From Trichoplax adhaerens (lineage: Eukaryota > Placozoa > Uniplacotomia > Trichoplacea > Trichoplacidae): a stretch of DNA of 64,000 nt. Below the pieces are notes generated by a model. That model did not search any database, was not told the origin of the DNA, and saw only the letters and a program-made list of their open reading frames with translations. A program made the translations under genes and the position numbers. Below, one piece after another: positions 1-11,726 of this stretch. The stretch spans positions 3,726,449-3,790,448 of the forward strand of contig NW_002060949.1 in the NCBI RefSeq assembly GCF_000150275.1, read 5' to 3'. How positions within the stretch are numbered: the stretch's first letter is position 1; the number at the start of each line of letters is the position of its first letter.

Positions 1-724
1 CCATTTGTACGTCTCTGCAACCAATTTGTTTGTCAACAACGTTAGAACCATTTTTAAGGCTTCATTTCAAGTTTTACTTAAATTATTTGGGACTTTTCAT
101 CCTCAGTAACACTGGACAACTTCGAATCCGTCGATTTTTGCTGCATTTTAGCCAAAGATTATCGCGCTATTTTCTTGGTTATAACTTGAATATTACCAAC
201 TTGCTATTATCATTCCATAGCTAGTACATAATCAAGGATAACAAGACTACTTTTGCAAACTTTACAAAGGCTTTCTTGAAATCATTTTAAGATCAAAATT
301 ACCACTGCTAACTCTCTCAACAAATCTAACTTGGCAAGTTTCTTAATTTAGCCAAAGATTATATAGGAGCGCTTTTTATTGATTATTTTTGAGCATTTTA
401 TATCTTCCTCTATTCTATTTTAGTTTCCTCCAATGCCTAAAATTGACAAGACCAGTACTGTTACTTTGCTTCATGTCTTGGCTATGCGATACTATCAATT
501 TCTGAAAGAATAAGTTTATTGGTTAACCAAGATAGATAAAAGAATCTAGTCAACGATACAACAGCTAAAATAAATTTATTAGGATCGACGTCATTTATCT
601 GTTTCAGAGTAATTGTGCAAATTCATTACAATATTGATAGTTTATAAAGTAATTTGAACCATCTTGGATAAATTAGGATGAAAGAGTAATTTTAAGAGCA
701 GCAGTTAATAGTATTAATAACAAT
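1..724. other. Non-coding flank upstream of GPCR 1
   Basis: AT-rich sequence with no open frame that looks like protein. It presumably contains the 5' UTR and promoter of the class C GPCR starting at 725. I see no clear TATA box or CpG-rich stretch. A phrase resembling 'tagccaaagattat' occurs twice (about 150 and 350), a weak local similarity only. Confidence 0.5.
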
Positions 725-3700
725 ATGAGACAAGCTGTTTCTTATCCATTTCTCAACGTAATAATTATAATAATTGTATGGCTAAACAGCGCTAATAATG
801 TTGAAGGAAATATCTTACAACAATGTCGCCGGGAACATATCTTTTCTGATCATAGTTTTCAACGGATCTACAAACCTGGTGATATCACATTAACAGGACT
901 ATTTCCGATTCACGCCGAGCTAATTGCTTATAATACAACTGGTGAAGAGGAAAGAGTGAATTTTTTCAATTTTCACGGTTTTAATTGGGCTTTAGCCATG
1001 GCCTATACTGCAGAATGGGTTAATAACCAAACCGATTTTCTACCCAATATAACGCTCGGATACGATATTCGCGATACCTTTTATAACATTGAGCATGCAG
1101 TCAATCAAGCGATTAATCTAACTCGTTCTATCGTTGTTCAATCTACATGTAGCCGACATGGCAATGAATGCCATTCTAAGCAATCTCCTGCTAGCCAATT
1201 TAATCAACAACAGCAACAAGTATCGCCATTAGTGTCCATTGGTCCATCGTATGCATGGATTGCATCACCAGTAGCCGATATTTTCTCAACTTATGGTATT
1301 CCATTAATCAGTTATGAATCAGCGATTGCAAATGACCAAAATAGCAATCAACTATTCCTCCAAGTACGCCATTCTAATTTTTTACAAGCTAGTGTTATTG
1401 CTAATTTAATTGAAAAATTTCAATGGTCTTATATCACTGTCATCAGTAGTGATGATGAATTTGGCAGGGTTGGACTGCAATCCTTGCAAGAGGAATTAAA
1501 ATCAAGAGATAATATATGCATTGGACGTAATTTCGTTATTCCAGGTGGCGATCAAATTGACTTTACTCAGATAAAAAGAATGATTACAACTATCAAAAAT
1601 GATATCAATATTCAGGTTTGTGTTGTCTATACCAATGTATTTCAAGGTTATGCAGTTTTTGAAGAAGCAACAAGGCAAAAATTAACTCAAACAACCTGGA
1701 TTACTCCTGGTGAATTGGGCCAATCGCCAGGTATCCTTCACCAGAATAAAGATGTTTTGCAAGGGATGTTAACCGTAACCTTGCCAGATAAAAATCCTCC
1801 GATGGATTTTGAATTATTCCTTGCATCGAATGAAAATTCTCTCGGATTGAACACATCGGTCTTGCCGAATTCTTGGCTGCACGAATATCTCCGTAAAGTT
1901 CAACAATGTCGTTCTGAACGCTTTACTATGAATGCTAATCAAAATTGTAACTTAAAATGTTCTTATCGGAAATTTTTCTGCTATGGCATAAATAATATTG
2001 AAGGCTTTGATTACGTTATCAATGCAGTCTTAGCTGTAGCAACTGCTATCGAAGCCATGAAAGATTGTCGCCCTGGCTATGGGCTATTAAATGGCAAACG
2101 ATGCCCCAAACCTCCGCCAAATATCAATCCAAGAGATCTATGGACTTACCTCCGAGCTGTGGAATTTAAGGATCTCTTCGGCTACAACTTTTCATTTAAT
2201 CATCATCCTGATTCTCATTTTCTTATTAAAAATCTACAAATAGATGCTCAAGGTAAGCCAAAATTAGTTCCAGTGGGAGAATGGCTAGCTAATGATCAAA
2301 ATGCCACGTTACAAATGAATTATAGCAAGATTATATGGAGAAATAATGCCCACAAGATACCTGTATCACGTTGTAATAAACCATGCCCACCCGGCTATCA
2401 AATCTTTTATAAGACATCACAGTGCTGCTGGAATTGTATACCTTGTAAAGAGAATCATTATAGTGAAAAAGAAGGTAAGGAAAAGTAAGAAAGGCTAATA
2501 ATTACCGTACTTCTAAGTAGGAATTACGAGTAATAACTAAGCAATTACTTTAAATAAAGTAGTTTTACTTTTCTTCGACAAAGGTATATTTTAATATTAT
2601 ATTCCAGATGTAAACTTTTTGTAACTATCAGGCTCTATATTCGAAGCTACAATCATCATTTAATATGTTTTTAACATGAGTACGCAGCAATTATAAAATT
2701 CATATGACTTGAGGTTGTAGCTTGAATGTAACTTTAATACTCAGTGTCTAGAGTTGAAAACGAGCAGTTATATTGATAGACATGAGTACTGTATAGTAAA
2801 TCTAAAAATTGTCAAACTTATATAACTTTAAGATTGTAGTATTAGTGTATTTTAATATTAAATGTCAAGAATCAAACAGGATGAGTTATAGTAAATGGAA
2901 TAAATTGAGTTATTAAATTCATATAACTTGAAGTTTGCGCTATTAATGAAATTTTAATTCCGGTACTAAATGCCCAGAATTAAACATGATCAGTTATATT
3001 AAATAAGATTAATCGAGTAATTAATTAGGCTTATATCTTTGGTTCTAATCTTCCTTTTCATCTACTCTTTGTAATGGAAAATCTTTTTCTCCTTCCACGA
3101 TCTAGATTCCATTAGCTGTTCTCTATGTAAACAGGGATATCGAATCAACTTAAATAGTACAGGTTGTAATAAATTACCTGTTACTTATATCAGCTTATCC
3201 GATGGTAATACTATCGCCATTATTTTTACATTCTGTAGCTTGTTAGGGTGTTTAGTAACTCTAGCTTTTATATCATTATTTATACGCTATCGCAATAATG
3301 GCACTATTAAAGCAAGTAGTATCGAATTAAGTATTTTACTATTAGTATTTATTATGATTTCATTTAGTTTACCAATTTTATTCTGTTTAAAACCAACTGA
3401 TGCATTATGCCGTGTAAGATCATTTTTATCTTTTAATACATTTACACCTCTATTAGCGTTACTATTAGCTAAAACCCATCGAATTGTACGACTATTCCAT
3501 GCTCGATTATCGACATTAATGGATAGAAAATGTCTAAGCAACGCTTATATTTTACTACAAGGAGCGATAATCAGCGCTGTACCATTAGCTTTATCCATTA
3601 TTACTTTGGCTTTGTATCCATCTAAAGCTGCTTACGTTTACGACGATTATTTAGTCGTTTCTCTAGAATGTCAAGGATCCAAATCTCCTGTTGCTGCTAT

Positions 3701-4196
3701 ATTTCAATATATTATGTATGCCTATTTTGGCATCTTGGCACTTTATTGTGCCTACTTAGCTTATCGACAACGGCGTTTACCTGCACGATTTAATGAGGCT
3801 CGTCAAATTGCATTTCCTATGTGTGCCATTTGTCTGACAAGTGTTGCAACTATCATTACAGACTTTAGTACATCTGGTGAAGCTAAAGTGATTGTCTATT
3901 CCATGGTCATTATTGTTAATTGTGCAGTCATTCTAGTATTCCTATTTGTACCTAAAATTCATTCATTACGCCAAAATATTAATAAGGATAACGTCCATGG
4001 CAATGGACTAGGCAGTCGATTGCGTGATATTATGTCCCTTGGTTTTACCATTGGCTTTATATCCACAAAAAATCGATCATCGACTAACGATGATATCAAT
4101 GTTGCAAATACAATTGCTCCTGAAGGTGAAACTTTTACGACAGATGTAATTCGCGAATCGGAAATTGGGCCAGCTTCTTTAGAAAATGAATCGTAG
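725..4196 (+). CDS. Class C GPCR, mGluR-like (GPCR 1), two exons
   Basis: Exons 725-2474 and 3106-4196 join in phase (donor G|GTAAGG, acceptor TCTAG|AT) to give 946 aa. A signal peptide (residues 1-28) precedes a Venus-flytrap ligand domain (about 50-505). A cysteine-rich NCD3G domain (about 530-600) is cut by the intron: CNKPC, QCCWNC and PCKENHY lie in exon 1 and CSLCKQGY in exon 2. Seven transmembrane segments (617-863) and an 83-residue cytosolic tail follow. Class C landmarks are PVTYISLSDG before TM1, RFNEARQIAF before TM6 and FVPKIHS after TM7. By family it is a dimeric plasma-membrane receptor for a small ligand. Residues that bind the amino-acid backbone in mGluRs are mostly changed (Ala200 at the Thr position, Phe247 at the Tyr position, Gly/Glu near 329-330 instead of Asp), so glutamate is unlikely to be the ligand. 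The start is the first ATG before the signal peptide. The family call is secure; the ligand is unknown. Confidence 0.93.
2475..3105 (+). other. Intron of GPCR 1 with three degenerate ~100-118 bp repeats
   Basis: The intron interrupts the cysteine-rich domain. It holds three diverged direct copies of a unit beginning AAA(T/C)T(C/T)ATAT(A/G)ACTT, starting near 2696, 2814 and 2915 and ending near 3030. No coding potential is seen inside the unit. Confidence 0.6.
2696..3030. repeat. Three-copy degenerate tandem repeat
   Basis: Copies start at about 2696, 2814 and 2915. Shared anchors are CATATRACTTGARG, TTTTAAT, an AGAATYAAACA-like phrase and CAGTTATAT. Copies differ by many substitutions and small indels, so the array looks old. 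Confidence 0.55.
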
Positions 4197-4351
4197 TGTC
4201 TCAAAGCTAGTTGAAGTAGATCAGTTATTCATGCATTAATAACGATCGAAATAGAATTTAAGACTATCGATTATTCTCACTATTAGAAGTTAGCAATTTT
4301 TATCAGGATATACGATATTTAGTCAATAATCTTGGTCGACGATTTTATTAG

Positions 4352-4357
4352 AATAAA
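4352..4357 (+). promoter_or_regulatory. Candidate poly(A) signal of GPCR 1
   Basis: AATAAA lies about 155 bases after the GPCR 1 stop codon. In DNA this AT-rich the hexamer is frequent by chance, so position is the only support. Confidence 0.35.
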
Positions 4358-6098
4358 AAAATTTTTCTTTATTATTATTAAACTTTCAAAAAATATAATT
4401 TTATTCCAACTTTAATCTCCCAACAGTCAAGAATAGATCGTTTAATTACAAAGCCAACATTGATATCTCAATCTATTTGTATTATTTTGTCTTTGTATTA
4501 TAGCTTAAGAACTAATATAAGATTTCCTATAAATTTCGAAATCAATTCAGACAGTAAATTATATTTAAAAATCTATTTTTGAAAGCTAGAGTATTAATTG
4601 GTAATTGAAATTTGGTTATAAGACTCTCATCTAAGCAAGTTATTTATTGAGGCAAAAGAAATCGACAGTGTAGTATTTTCAATGATACTTTAAAGCATGC
4701 TAGTCGATTGTTTAAAATTCTTTATGCATAAGTCTTGAGCGATTAGAGTAGAGGTAATAATTAGCCGATCTAAAAGGCTTTATTAGCTTAACCAAAGCTT
4801 ACTTTAAAATATTATCGCCTATTTTATCTTGTTTCCCTTCTAAGTCTAGAGATACTGTTGTAGAATAACCGAATAATGTAAAAAAACTAAGCATGGGATA
4901 ATTTTAGATAGTAGCATATTCATGATCCTGGATTTAATCGTCGATTTCATTTATGACATATCTAATTGGTAAGTTTAGCTCACTAAGCTAATAGAGATCT
5001 ATTCTTCGTTTCCGTCCACTACCAAGCTAAATATGCGATATCATTGTCTTGAATTTAAGTGTTTGGCAGATTTTTCCAGCAAGTCTTATTATTTACTTAC
5101 AGCGAAATGCATTTAAATGTCTACAGTACATTATCGATAGTTTCAATTTAAGTACATCGTAATATTTGTATGTGATCGAGTAGATTTTAACATTATAGAA
5201 TGCTCATATGATGAATTGAAATTATAATTTTGAGTTTCATTGCGGACAATATCCTAGATTTTTTATTCAAAGCATAGGAACAAATATTCATGAGCTATAT
5301 TCATTAGTTTTATTCTCAAATTTATACCATGTTAGTTAAGTTATAACTCTAGATATTTGAGGCTACCAATTTAGAAATAGTCCTGATATCATCAAGAGGG
5401 TACTAATAAGCTGTTTCATAGACGAAAAATAATATGAATATATTATTATTTCTCTTAGAATAAATAACCTCTCTGTGATGTTTTGTATACAGTAATAAAC
5501 GTATATTACTTAATGACTATAAATAATGTCGTTTCAAGGAAAAGAAAACTATAGAGTTCATGGGAAAGATCTTACTGTTAGAATTACAAAGGTAACTATT
5601 GTGATGTTATCATAATCAAATTATTATCTCCCTCCTTTTACACCTATTCCATTTTTAATTAGAATTGTATTGATATAAATTCAACTATTTCAAATTGGAA
5701 TGTTTTCACAATGATTATTTGTCTATCAAAGCCTTCCTTTATTGTTCTGTTACAAACTAAATTAATGCGTAGTTTATTAATTAATATCAGCGACGTTACT
5801 GAGTATCTCTCTATATGTATTACGCTAAAATTATCATTTTTGCAAGCATCATCCTTCCAAATAATACGCCTTTGTTGACATACAGTTGCCATCCTGTATT
5901 TATTGACTGTTAAGATGGTAGGAGAACTATTAATATAGAGATATCAGTTGATATTCTGCGCATGAAAGTGGATAATTAATTATTATTTATGCCTTCAGGG
6001 GTACAGGATGAGATAGAGTAGAACAATTTCAACGCTAATTGCTTAATTCAATGTATGTTAGATCGCTATAAAAGTAATTTTGTAAAGCTTTTGTGAAT

Positions 6099-6610
6099 AA
6101 TAAGTTTAAGTGCATTAATGCTCATCGTGTGACAAGATGATTGAATGTTTATCGAATATGCTAAATAATTTTTAATAAAAGTACCATAGGACCGCGACTA
6201 CTAAGGGCGTACGGTACTTTTGATACCATTCTCGGATATCTCGAATAGTTAAATAATTATCTAAATCGTAAATTTTCTATATATAGTCATGTAAATGCCG
6301 TAAAACAATTTCTAGTTCTACAATAGTTTTCTACTAATTAAGTTTACCTATGTCCAATAAGTTTAAGTGTATTAATGCTCATCGTGTGGCAAGATGATTG
6401 AATGTTTATTGAATATGTTAAATAGTTTTAATAAAAATGCCGTTGGATTGAGACTAAGGGCATAAAATACTTTTGGTAACATTCTCAGATATTTCGAATA
6501 GTTAAATACTTATCTCAATAGAAAAAATTCTGTACAGTATACAGTCATATAAGTACCGTAAGAAAATTTCTAGTTCTACAATAGTTTTCTATTACCTAAG
6601 TTCCCATATG
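6099..6610. repeat. Direct tandem duplication, 257-bp unit
   Basis: Copy 1 begins at 6099 and copy 2 at 6356, both with AATAAGTTTAAGTG followed by TATTAATGCTCATCGTGTG-like sequence. Similarity continues to 'TCTAGTTCTACAATAGTTTTCTA' near each end. The copies differ by scattered substitutions and a few indels. Copy 1 contains AAAAGTACC (6177-6185) facing GGTACTTTT (6213-6221), a possible hairpin that is degraded in copy 2. Confidence 0.85.
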
Positions 6611-7558
6611 CCTCAGTAAATGGACGAGATCAACATCTTTCAAGCCAAAACTAACTTCGACTGATTAATGATTGATCTTCATGCATCTGACAGTGAGTCC
6701 ATACATTTTTTTCTTCAGGGATTGTTTATGACATATATAAACAAAATATGCGAGATTGATGTTAATATAATATTAACCTACCATACAATAATCAATCAGA
6801 AAATTTTAACTATGATTTAAAATAACAACCGAATTTTCATACTTTATTAAGCTTTTCAATCTACCAATCTCTCAAGTTATCTTAATATGTTTGTAAGAAT
6901 CATTTTTCACTAGACTGCAACTATCAATTGATAATACACCAACATTGCCTTACATTTATCTACCGTTGATAAGAGGAAATACAAGGATAGCAAGTTGAAG
7001 AATAGCCTGTTATTTATAATGTGTTAATTAAGTCGGACACTGATTAATTATAATACCGTGATAGCGTTACAAAAGATAGTGAATAAGGCATAAAAACAAT
7101 ACTTTAGGTCAATAATTCATTTACTTAACAATGCAATATTAATAAGATGTTTATAGCTAGTTCACGGTCATTACGAAGGATGGGATCGATGTTTAGCGAT
7201 AGACATAGTTTAGGCATAGTCAACCAAAATACTTCTTTATTTCAACGGATTAGAATTTCCCCTCTAGACAAACAGTGGATTTTTGTTGATTGAAAAAAAG
7301 TGATAGGCTCTATTTATGAGTCATGTTCTCGTCGTCAATAGAGGAATCTTTTGACACATGGACTACATTGTGGCAATGTTAAAGATGAATTTGATGTAGA
7401 GTATCGATTGCTAAATAACACTCAGAAAATAGTGATACGAATCATTATAAGCAATGAATCATAGATGAAAAAATTGCAGTTAAATTGTTCAGATAGGTAG
7501 AACTCCTTTTACGAATATTAAAGTTTTCTTCCAAGAAATAATTCTTAACAACATCGTT

Positions 7559-10159
7559 ATGTGGAGTAGTAAACGAATTCATAGGCTATCATGGCTCTCA
7601 ACATGTATTATCCTAGTTATTGGGATAGTATCAACTACAAATGCGGCAATTGGTAGAATGGTTAAAGATGGCGATGTTATTATCGGCGGCCTATTTCCTG
7701 TCCATATTGAAAATCAGCTTTCGCATACGTTATGTAATGAAACAACCGAAAAAGGCGCAATATGGGTAAAAGCAATGATGTATGCTATTGATAGTATTAA
7801 TAATAATACAGAGTTATTGCCTACTGTTACATTAGGCTACGATATTCGTGATACATGCCATAATTTACAGCGTGCTATTAAAGCTTCGATGGACTATGTT
7901 GTTGATCCGGATTTAGACATTTCGGTTGCATCGTACTTAAATAGTTCTGATGGCACGCTCGTGATGAGAAATGATTTCGATATTTTTAGTAGTGTCAATA
8001 AAATTAAGCTATCACAAGTCGCTGCTGTTGTCGGTGCATCAAGTTCACATATTTCTATGGCGGTAGTTGATATATTGCGCGTATACTGTTTACCAGTCAT
8101 AAGTTATTCATCCACTAGTCGATTATTGAGTAATAAAATACGTTATAGTTCGTTTTTAAGGACAGTACCATCGGATGTTCAACAAGCTCGGGCTATCGCT
8201 CAATTAATTCGCTACTTTAATTGGACTTATGTGTCGACCATTGCTGTTGATACAGCTTATGGCCGCCAGGGTATACAATTATTTCATGAAGCAGCTGCTG
8301 CCTTAGGCATTTGTACATCACCAGTGAGCGAAATATTTTCAGCGTCTAATCCAAAATCCGAATTACCACGAATTATCCAAAAATTGAAGCAGCAAAGTAA
8401 TGCAACTGTAATCGTTTTTTATAGCGATGAATATAACGCCATGTTATTACTCAATGAAGCTGATAAACAAAATTTAGTTGGACGAACGTGGATTGCAAGC
8501 GAGTCATGGGGTGATTCTAGTTATATTACAAGAATGCCACCGGGTGTTATTGGCGGTATGCTAGGGGTAGTACCTCAAACTACTAGTATGGACTATTTTA
8601 AAAATTATCTTAAACAATTCGCACCGCCTAATCCGATCGCAGATCCGTGGTTTTATCAGTACCTTTACGATCGATATAACACTAAAATTGAATCTAATGG
8701 CGATAAACTAAATCGTAACGAATTGATCAAGTTTGAAGTTGATGATTTACCGATGGGTAAATCACAAAACGTTATCAACGCAGTCTATGCAATTGCACAT
8801 GGATTAGATAAATTATTACGGCATGATGGCAATCAACATTTACAACAACCAATTGATCCAAGTCGATTATTGGCTTTTATTAATAATCAAACATTTATAG
8901 ATCAAGCTAAAAATGTTGTTCAATTTGATGATCATGGTGATCCAGTGCCTAACTTTGTCGTTGTTAATTTACAACCTGATCGTCAGCCATTTGGTCGTAT
9001 GAAATATAAAATTGTTGGTCACTGGCAATTAGTTAATAATAAATCTTCAGAGATGGAATTAGTGATGAAAGATGATGATATTATTTGGAATGGATGGACA
9101 CATAATCTACCGATATCGACTTGTAGCGAACAATGTAGTCCTGGTCAAGAAGTTGTATATTTAACTTGGAAATCAAGTTGTTGTTGGCGATGCCGAAGAT
9201 GTTCAACTGGTTTTATTAGTAATACAACAGATGCAACAAGTTGCCAGAAATGCCAATTAGGTTTTAAAACAAATCTAAATCGAACAAAGTGTTTGCAATT
9301 GCCTATTGAATTCCTTAATTGGAATAATGCCGTTGCCATAACTATCATCACACTTGCTAATGTTGGGATAGCTATTAATTTTTTATTTCTTGGTATTTTA
9401 ATTTGGAATCGAAATCATAAAGTGATTCAAGCTACTAGTAAAGGCTATCTTTTCGTTGTGTGGATTCTGGTTAACGCTGGTTTTTTGCTATGCTACTTAT
9501 ACATTGGTGAACCGACTGATGTTCTTTGCACTATTCAACCCATCTATTTTGGACTCAACTATACCATTGTTTTATTAGTTATTACGTTGAGAGAGATGAC
9601 ATTAATGTTTAAAGGTTATCAAGAAGAAAAAATTGCTAGTACTTACCTTATTCGGTACTTTCAGTCATGGGGATTTCGTTATTTTTTCTCATTTGCAATA
9701 TTATGTGGCCAAGTCACTATCTTAGGCATTTGGATGTTTACGTCCCCTCAAACGTCTGTGAAAAATTATAAACATTCTGATCGCATCTTATCTGGATGTT
9801 CACGTGAATTTGATTCTTCTTTTCCAGCAACCACAAGTATCGTCTACGTTATTATGATATGTTTATTCACCACTTATATCAGTTTTAAAGTACGCCACTT
9901 ACCATATTGTAATTATGAGGGCAAATACATTAACTTTTGCTTACTATGTATTTTATTAGGCTGGATCGCCTTTATACCGTCTTATTTAGCTACTGCGGGT
10001 ATTGGCCACGTTAGTTTAATCTGTTTTTCAGTTATTATTAATTCGAATTGTGTGCAATGGTTTATAATATATCCTTCAGTTTATCAGATTGTTATTAGGC
10101 CTCATTTCGAGACATACCATAGGTCATGGTCTTTTAGTAAATTAAGTCGACGTAATTAA
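7559..10159 (+). CDS. Class C GPCR, mGluR-like (GPCR 2), intronless
   Basis: One open frame of 866 aa holds a full class C receptor: signal peptide (1-30), Venus-flytrap domain (about 35-505), cysteine-rich NCD3G (520-580, CSEQCSPGQ, SSCCWRC, CQKCQLGF) and seven transmembrane helices (about 588-850) with a short tail. The ligand-pocket signature is close to metabotropic glutamate receptors: SSS 161-163, Thr186 in YSSTS, RTVPSD 201-206, FNWTYVST and Tyr234 in AYGRQG. The acidic residue that binds the ligand amine (Asp in mGluR1) aligns with Glu315 in ASESWG. An amino acid or derivative is therefore a plausible ligand. It sits 3.4 kb after GPCR 1 in the same orientation, which suggests tandem duplication, but it lacks the intron of that gene. 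Either the intron was lost, possibly by retroposition, or gained in GPCR 1. Confidence 0.95.
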   Translation: MWSSKRIHRLSWLSTCIILVIGIVSTTNAAIGRMVKDGDVIIGGLFPVHIENQLSHTLCNETTEKGAIWVKAMMYAIDSINNNTELLPTVTLGYDIRDTCHNLQRAIKASMDYVVDPDLDISVASYLNSSDGTLVMRNDFDIFSSVNKIKLSQVAAVVGASSSHISMAVVDILRVYCLPVISYSSTSRLLSNKIRYSSFLRTVPSDVQQARAIAQLIRYFNWTYVSTIAVDTAYGRQGIQLFHEAAAALGICTSPVSEIFSASNPKSELPRIIQKLKQQSNATVIVFYSDEYNAMLLLNEADKQNLVGRTWIASESWGDSSYITRMPPGVIGGMLGVVPQTTSMDYFKNYLKQFAPPNPIADPWFYQYLYDRYNTKIESNGDKLNRNELIKFEVDDLPMGKSQNVINAVYAIAHGLDKLLRHDGNQHLQQPIDPSRLLAFINNQTFIDQAKNVVQFDDHGDPVPNFVVVNLQPDRQPFGRMKYKIVGHWQLVNNKSSEMELVMKDDDIIWNGWTHNLPISTCSEQCSPGQEVVYLTWKSSCCWRCRRCSTGFISNTTDATSCQKCQLGFKTNLNRTKCLQLPIEFLNWNNAVAITIITLANVGIAINFLFLGILIWNRNHKVIQATSKGYLFVVWILVNAGFLLCYLYIGEPTDVLCTIQPIYFGLNYTIVLLVITLREMTLMFKGYQEEKIASTYLIRYFQSWGFRYFFSFAILCGQVTILGIWMFTSPQTSVKNYKHSDRILSGCSREFDSSFPATTSIVYVIMICLFTTYISFKVRHLPYCNYEGKYINFCLLCILLGWIAFIPSYLATAGIGHVSLICFSVIINSNCVQWFIIYPSVYQIVIRPHFETYHRSWSFSKLSRRN

Positions 10160-11726
10160 GATATTCTCATTCAACGTATATTACTAATTTCTTCTGTTTA
10201 TGAACTACCATTTAATATTAATATAGCGCTTATGTCATGTATTTATTCTTAATTTCTTAGTTTGTTTTTTTCAATTGGAAGGGGCTAATGTGTAAAGTAG
10301 ATAGTGTACTGTATATATAAATATTTGTCATGGGTACTGCTGCCAATATTTAAAATGTAGCGGTATATGAAATATGTATAAATGCTGGATATTACATTAC
10401 ATGGGTAAAAGTAATACTTCACGTAATGTAAGTATATTCGAGATGTTAGTTTTTCTAAAGGCAATAACTAATAAGTATGACATTGCTAATTTATTAATAT
10501 ATTATCAATTTAAAGGAGTTTTGCTGGATAATTTTTTAATTTAATTACAATTATATTTAAGTTTATGTAACAAAATACTTGTACATCGGTGAATTATTTA
10601 ATTACATAGCTGTAAATTGATTGCTAGATATGGTTAAAAGAATTAATTTCTGTTGATTTTGCTTATCAATACAGCTAATTTCATTTAAGTTTGACTAGCG
10701 CTTTACGTATAGCCGTAACGGAGATGAAAATAACGTTCTGCTAATCTGTAATAATTTTCAAACTCCGAAAGTGAAATTGTGCGTTTCTTTGTAGGCATAT
10801 AAAAATATACGGTAAAAACTTATGCCCAGTAAATCATATATATAGATTAAAATTATCTTTAATAATAAAATAATAAATATACGAAATCTTGAGTGTTATT
10901 ATTCTAAAATCCTGCGGGTAAAAATGAACATCGTTGAGATCTTCTGCAACTATCAATAGCCCCTTTACGTACGCTTACAGAAAATGTGGAAAGTGGAATT
11001 GGGTGTCATTTTAATTTCTCATATTTATTAATTTTAGCTAGCCATCATTATACTGTCCATTCGAATACTTGATGACATTAAGTTAAACTTAATATTATTT
11101 TAATTTACACATTAGAACAGTATCGTAGTGTCAAGCTTGAATACTTAAGATTAGTCACTGTATATTATTTTCAGGACACTTAAAGTTAATTGATCATGCA
11201 AATCATTATGGTCGTAGACCAAAGATTTATCTTTCTAAGGGTATGCATGCATTGTAGGGTTAGGATCATTGCTATCTTCAAGACAACTTAGACTTTATTT
11301 ACAGTAGAGGTATAAATACTAATAAGAGCTCATTCGCCGCAGTTCGGTTATGGCTACAGAAATTAATAAAATTGACAATAAGCTTATTAGCCTTTGATGG
11401 AGATACACTGTAGCACCGTTGCATTTGTATTCAAATAAAGTACGATATTATATCCAGAAATGATATAAGAAAAATGAGAATCTTGGCTTTCTTTATGATT
11501 TTAGTAATGCGACAAATACAGCATACTCATGGTTCCGCTTATAATCGTTTTATTTATTACAGTATACAGTTACACGTGTGCAAATTTAAGTTTTGAATAA
11601 TGAACAACGATTTCGCATTGAGATGGCATTATTATTTACAACGTGCTATTTTAAAATATATTAATTGAACTTTTAGATCACTTTACACTACATGTAGTGT
11701 TGTGTTAAATCGAAAGAAAGCAAAAT
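10160..11726. other. Intergenic DNA between GPCR 2 and DCAF13 (convergent)
   Basis: AT-rich sequence holding the 3' ends of two convergent genes. A minus-strand AATAAA (TTTATT at 11549-11554) lies about 175 bases beyond the DCAF13 stop and is a candidate poly(A) signal. Nothing else is recognised. Confidence 0.5.

Larger units (their letters stand above)
4197..7558. other. Intergenic DNA between the two GPCR genes
   Basis: About 3.4 kb without convincing coding sequence. The open frame on the minus strand at 5659-5892 has biased AT composition and no recognisable domain. The only structure seen is the 257-bp direct duplication listed separately. Confidence 0.6.
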
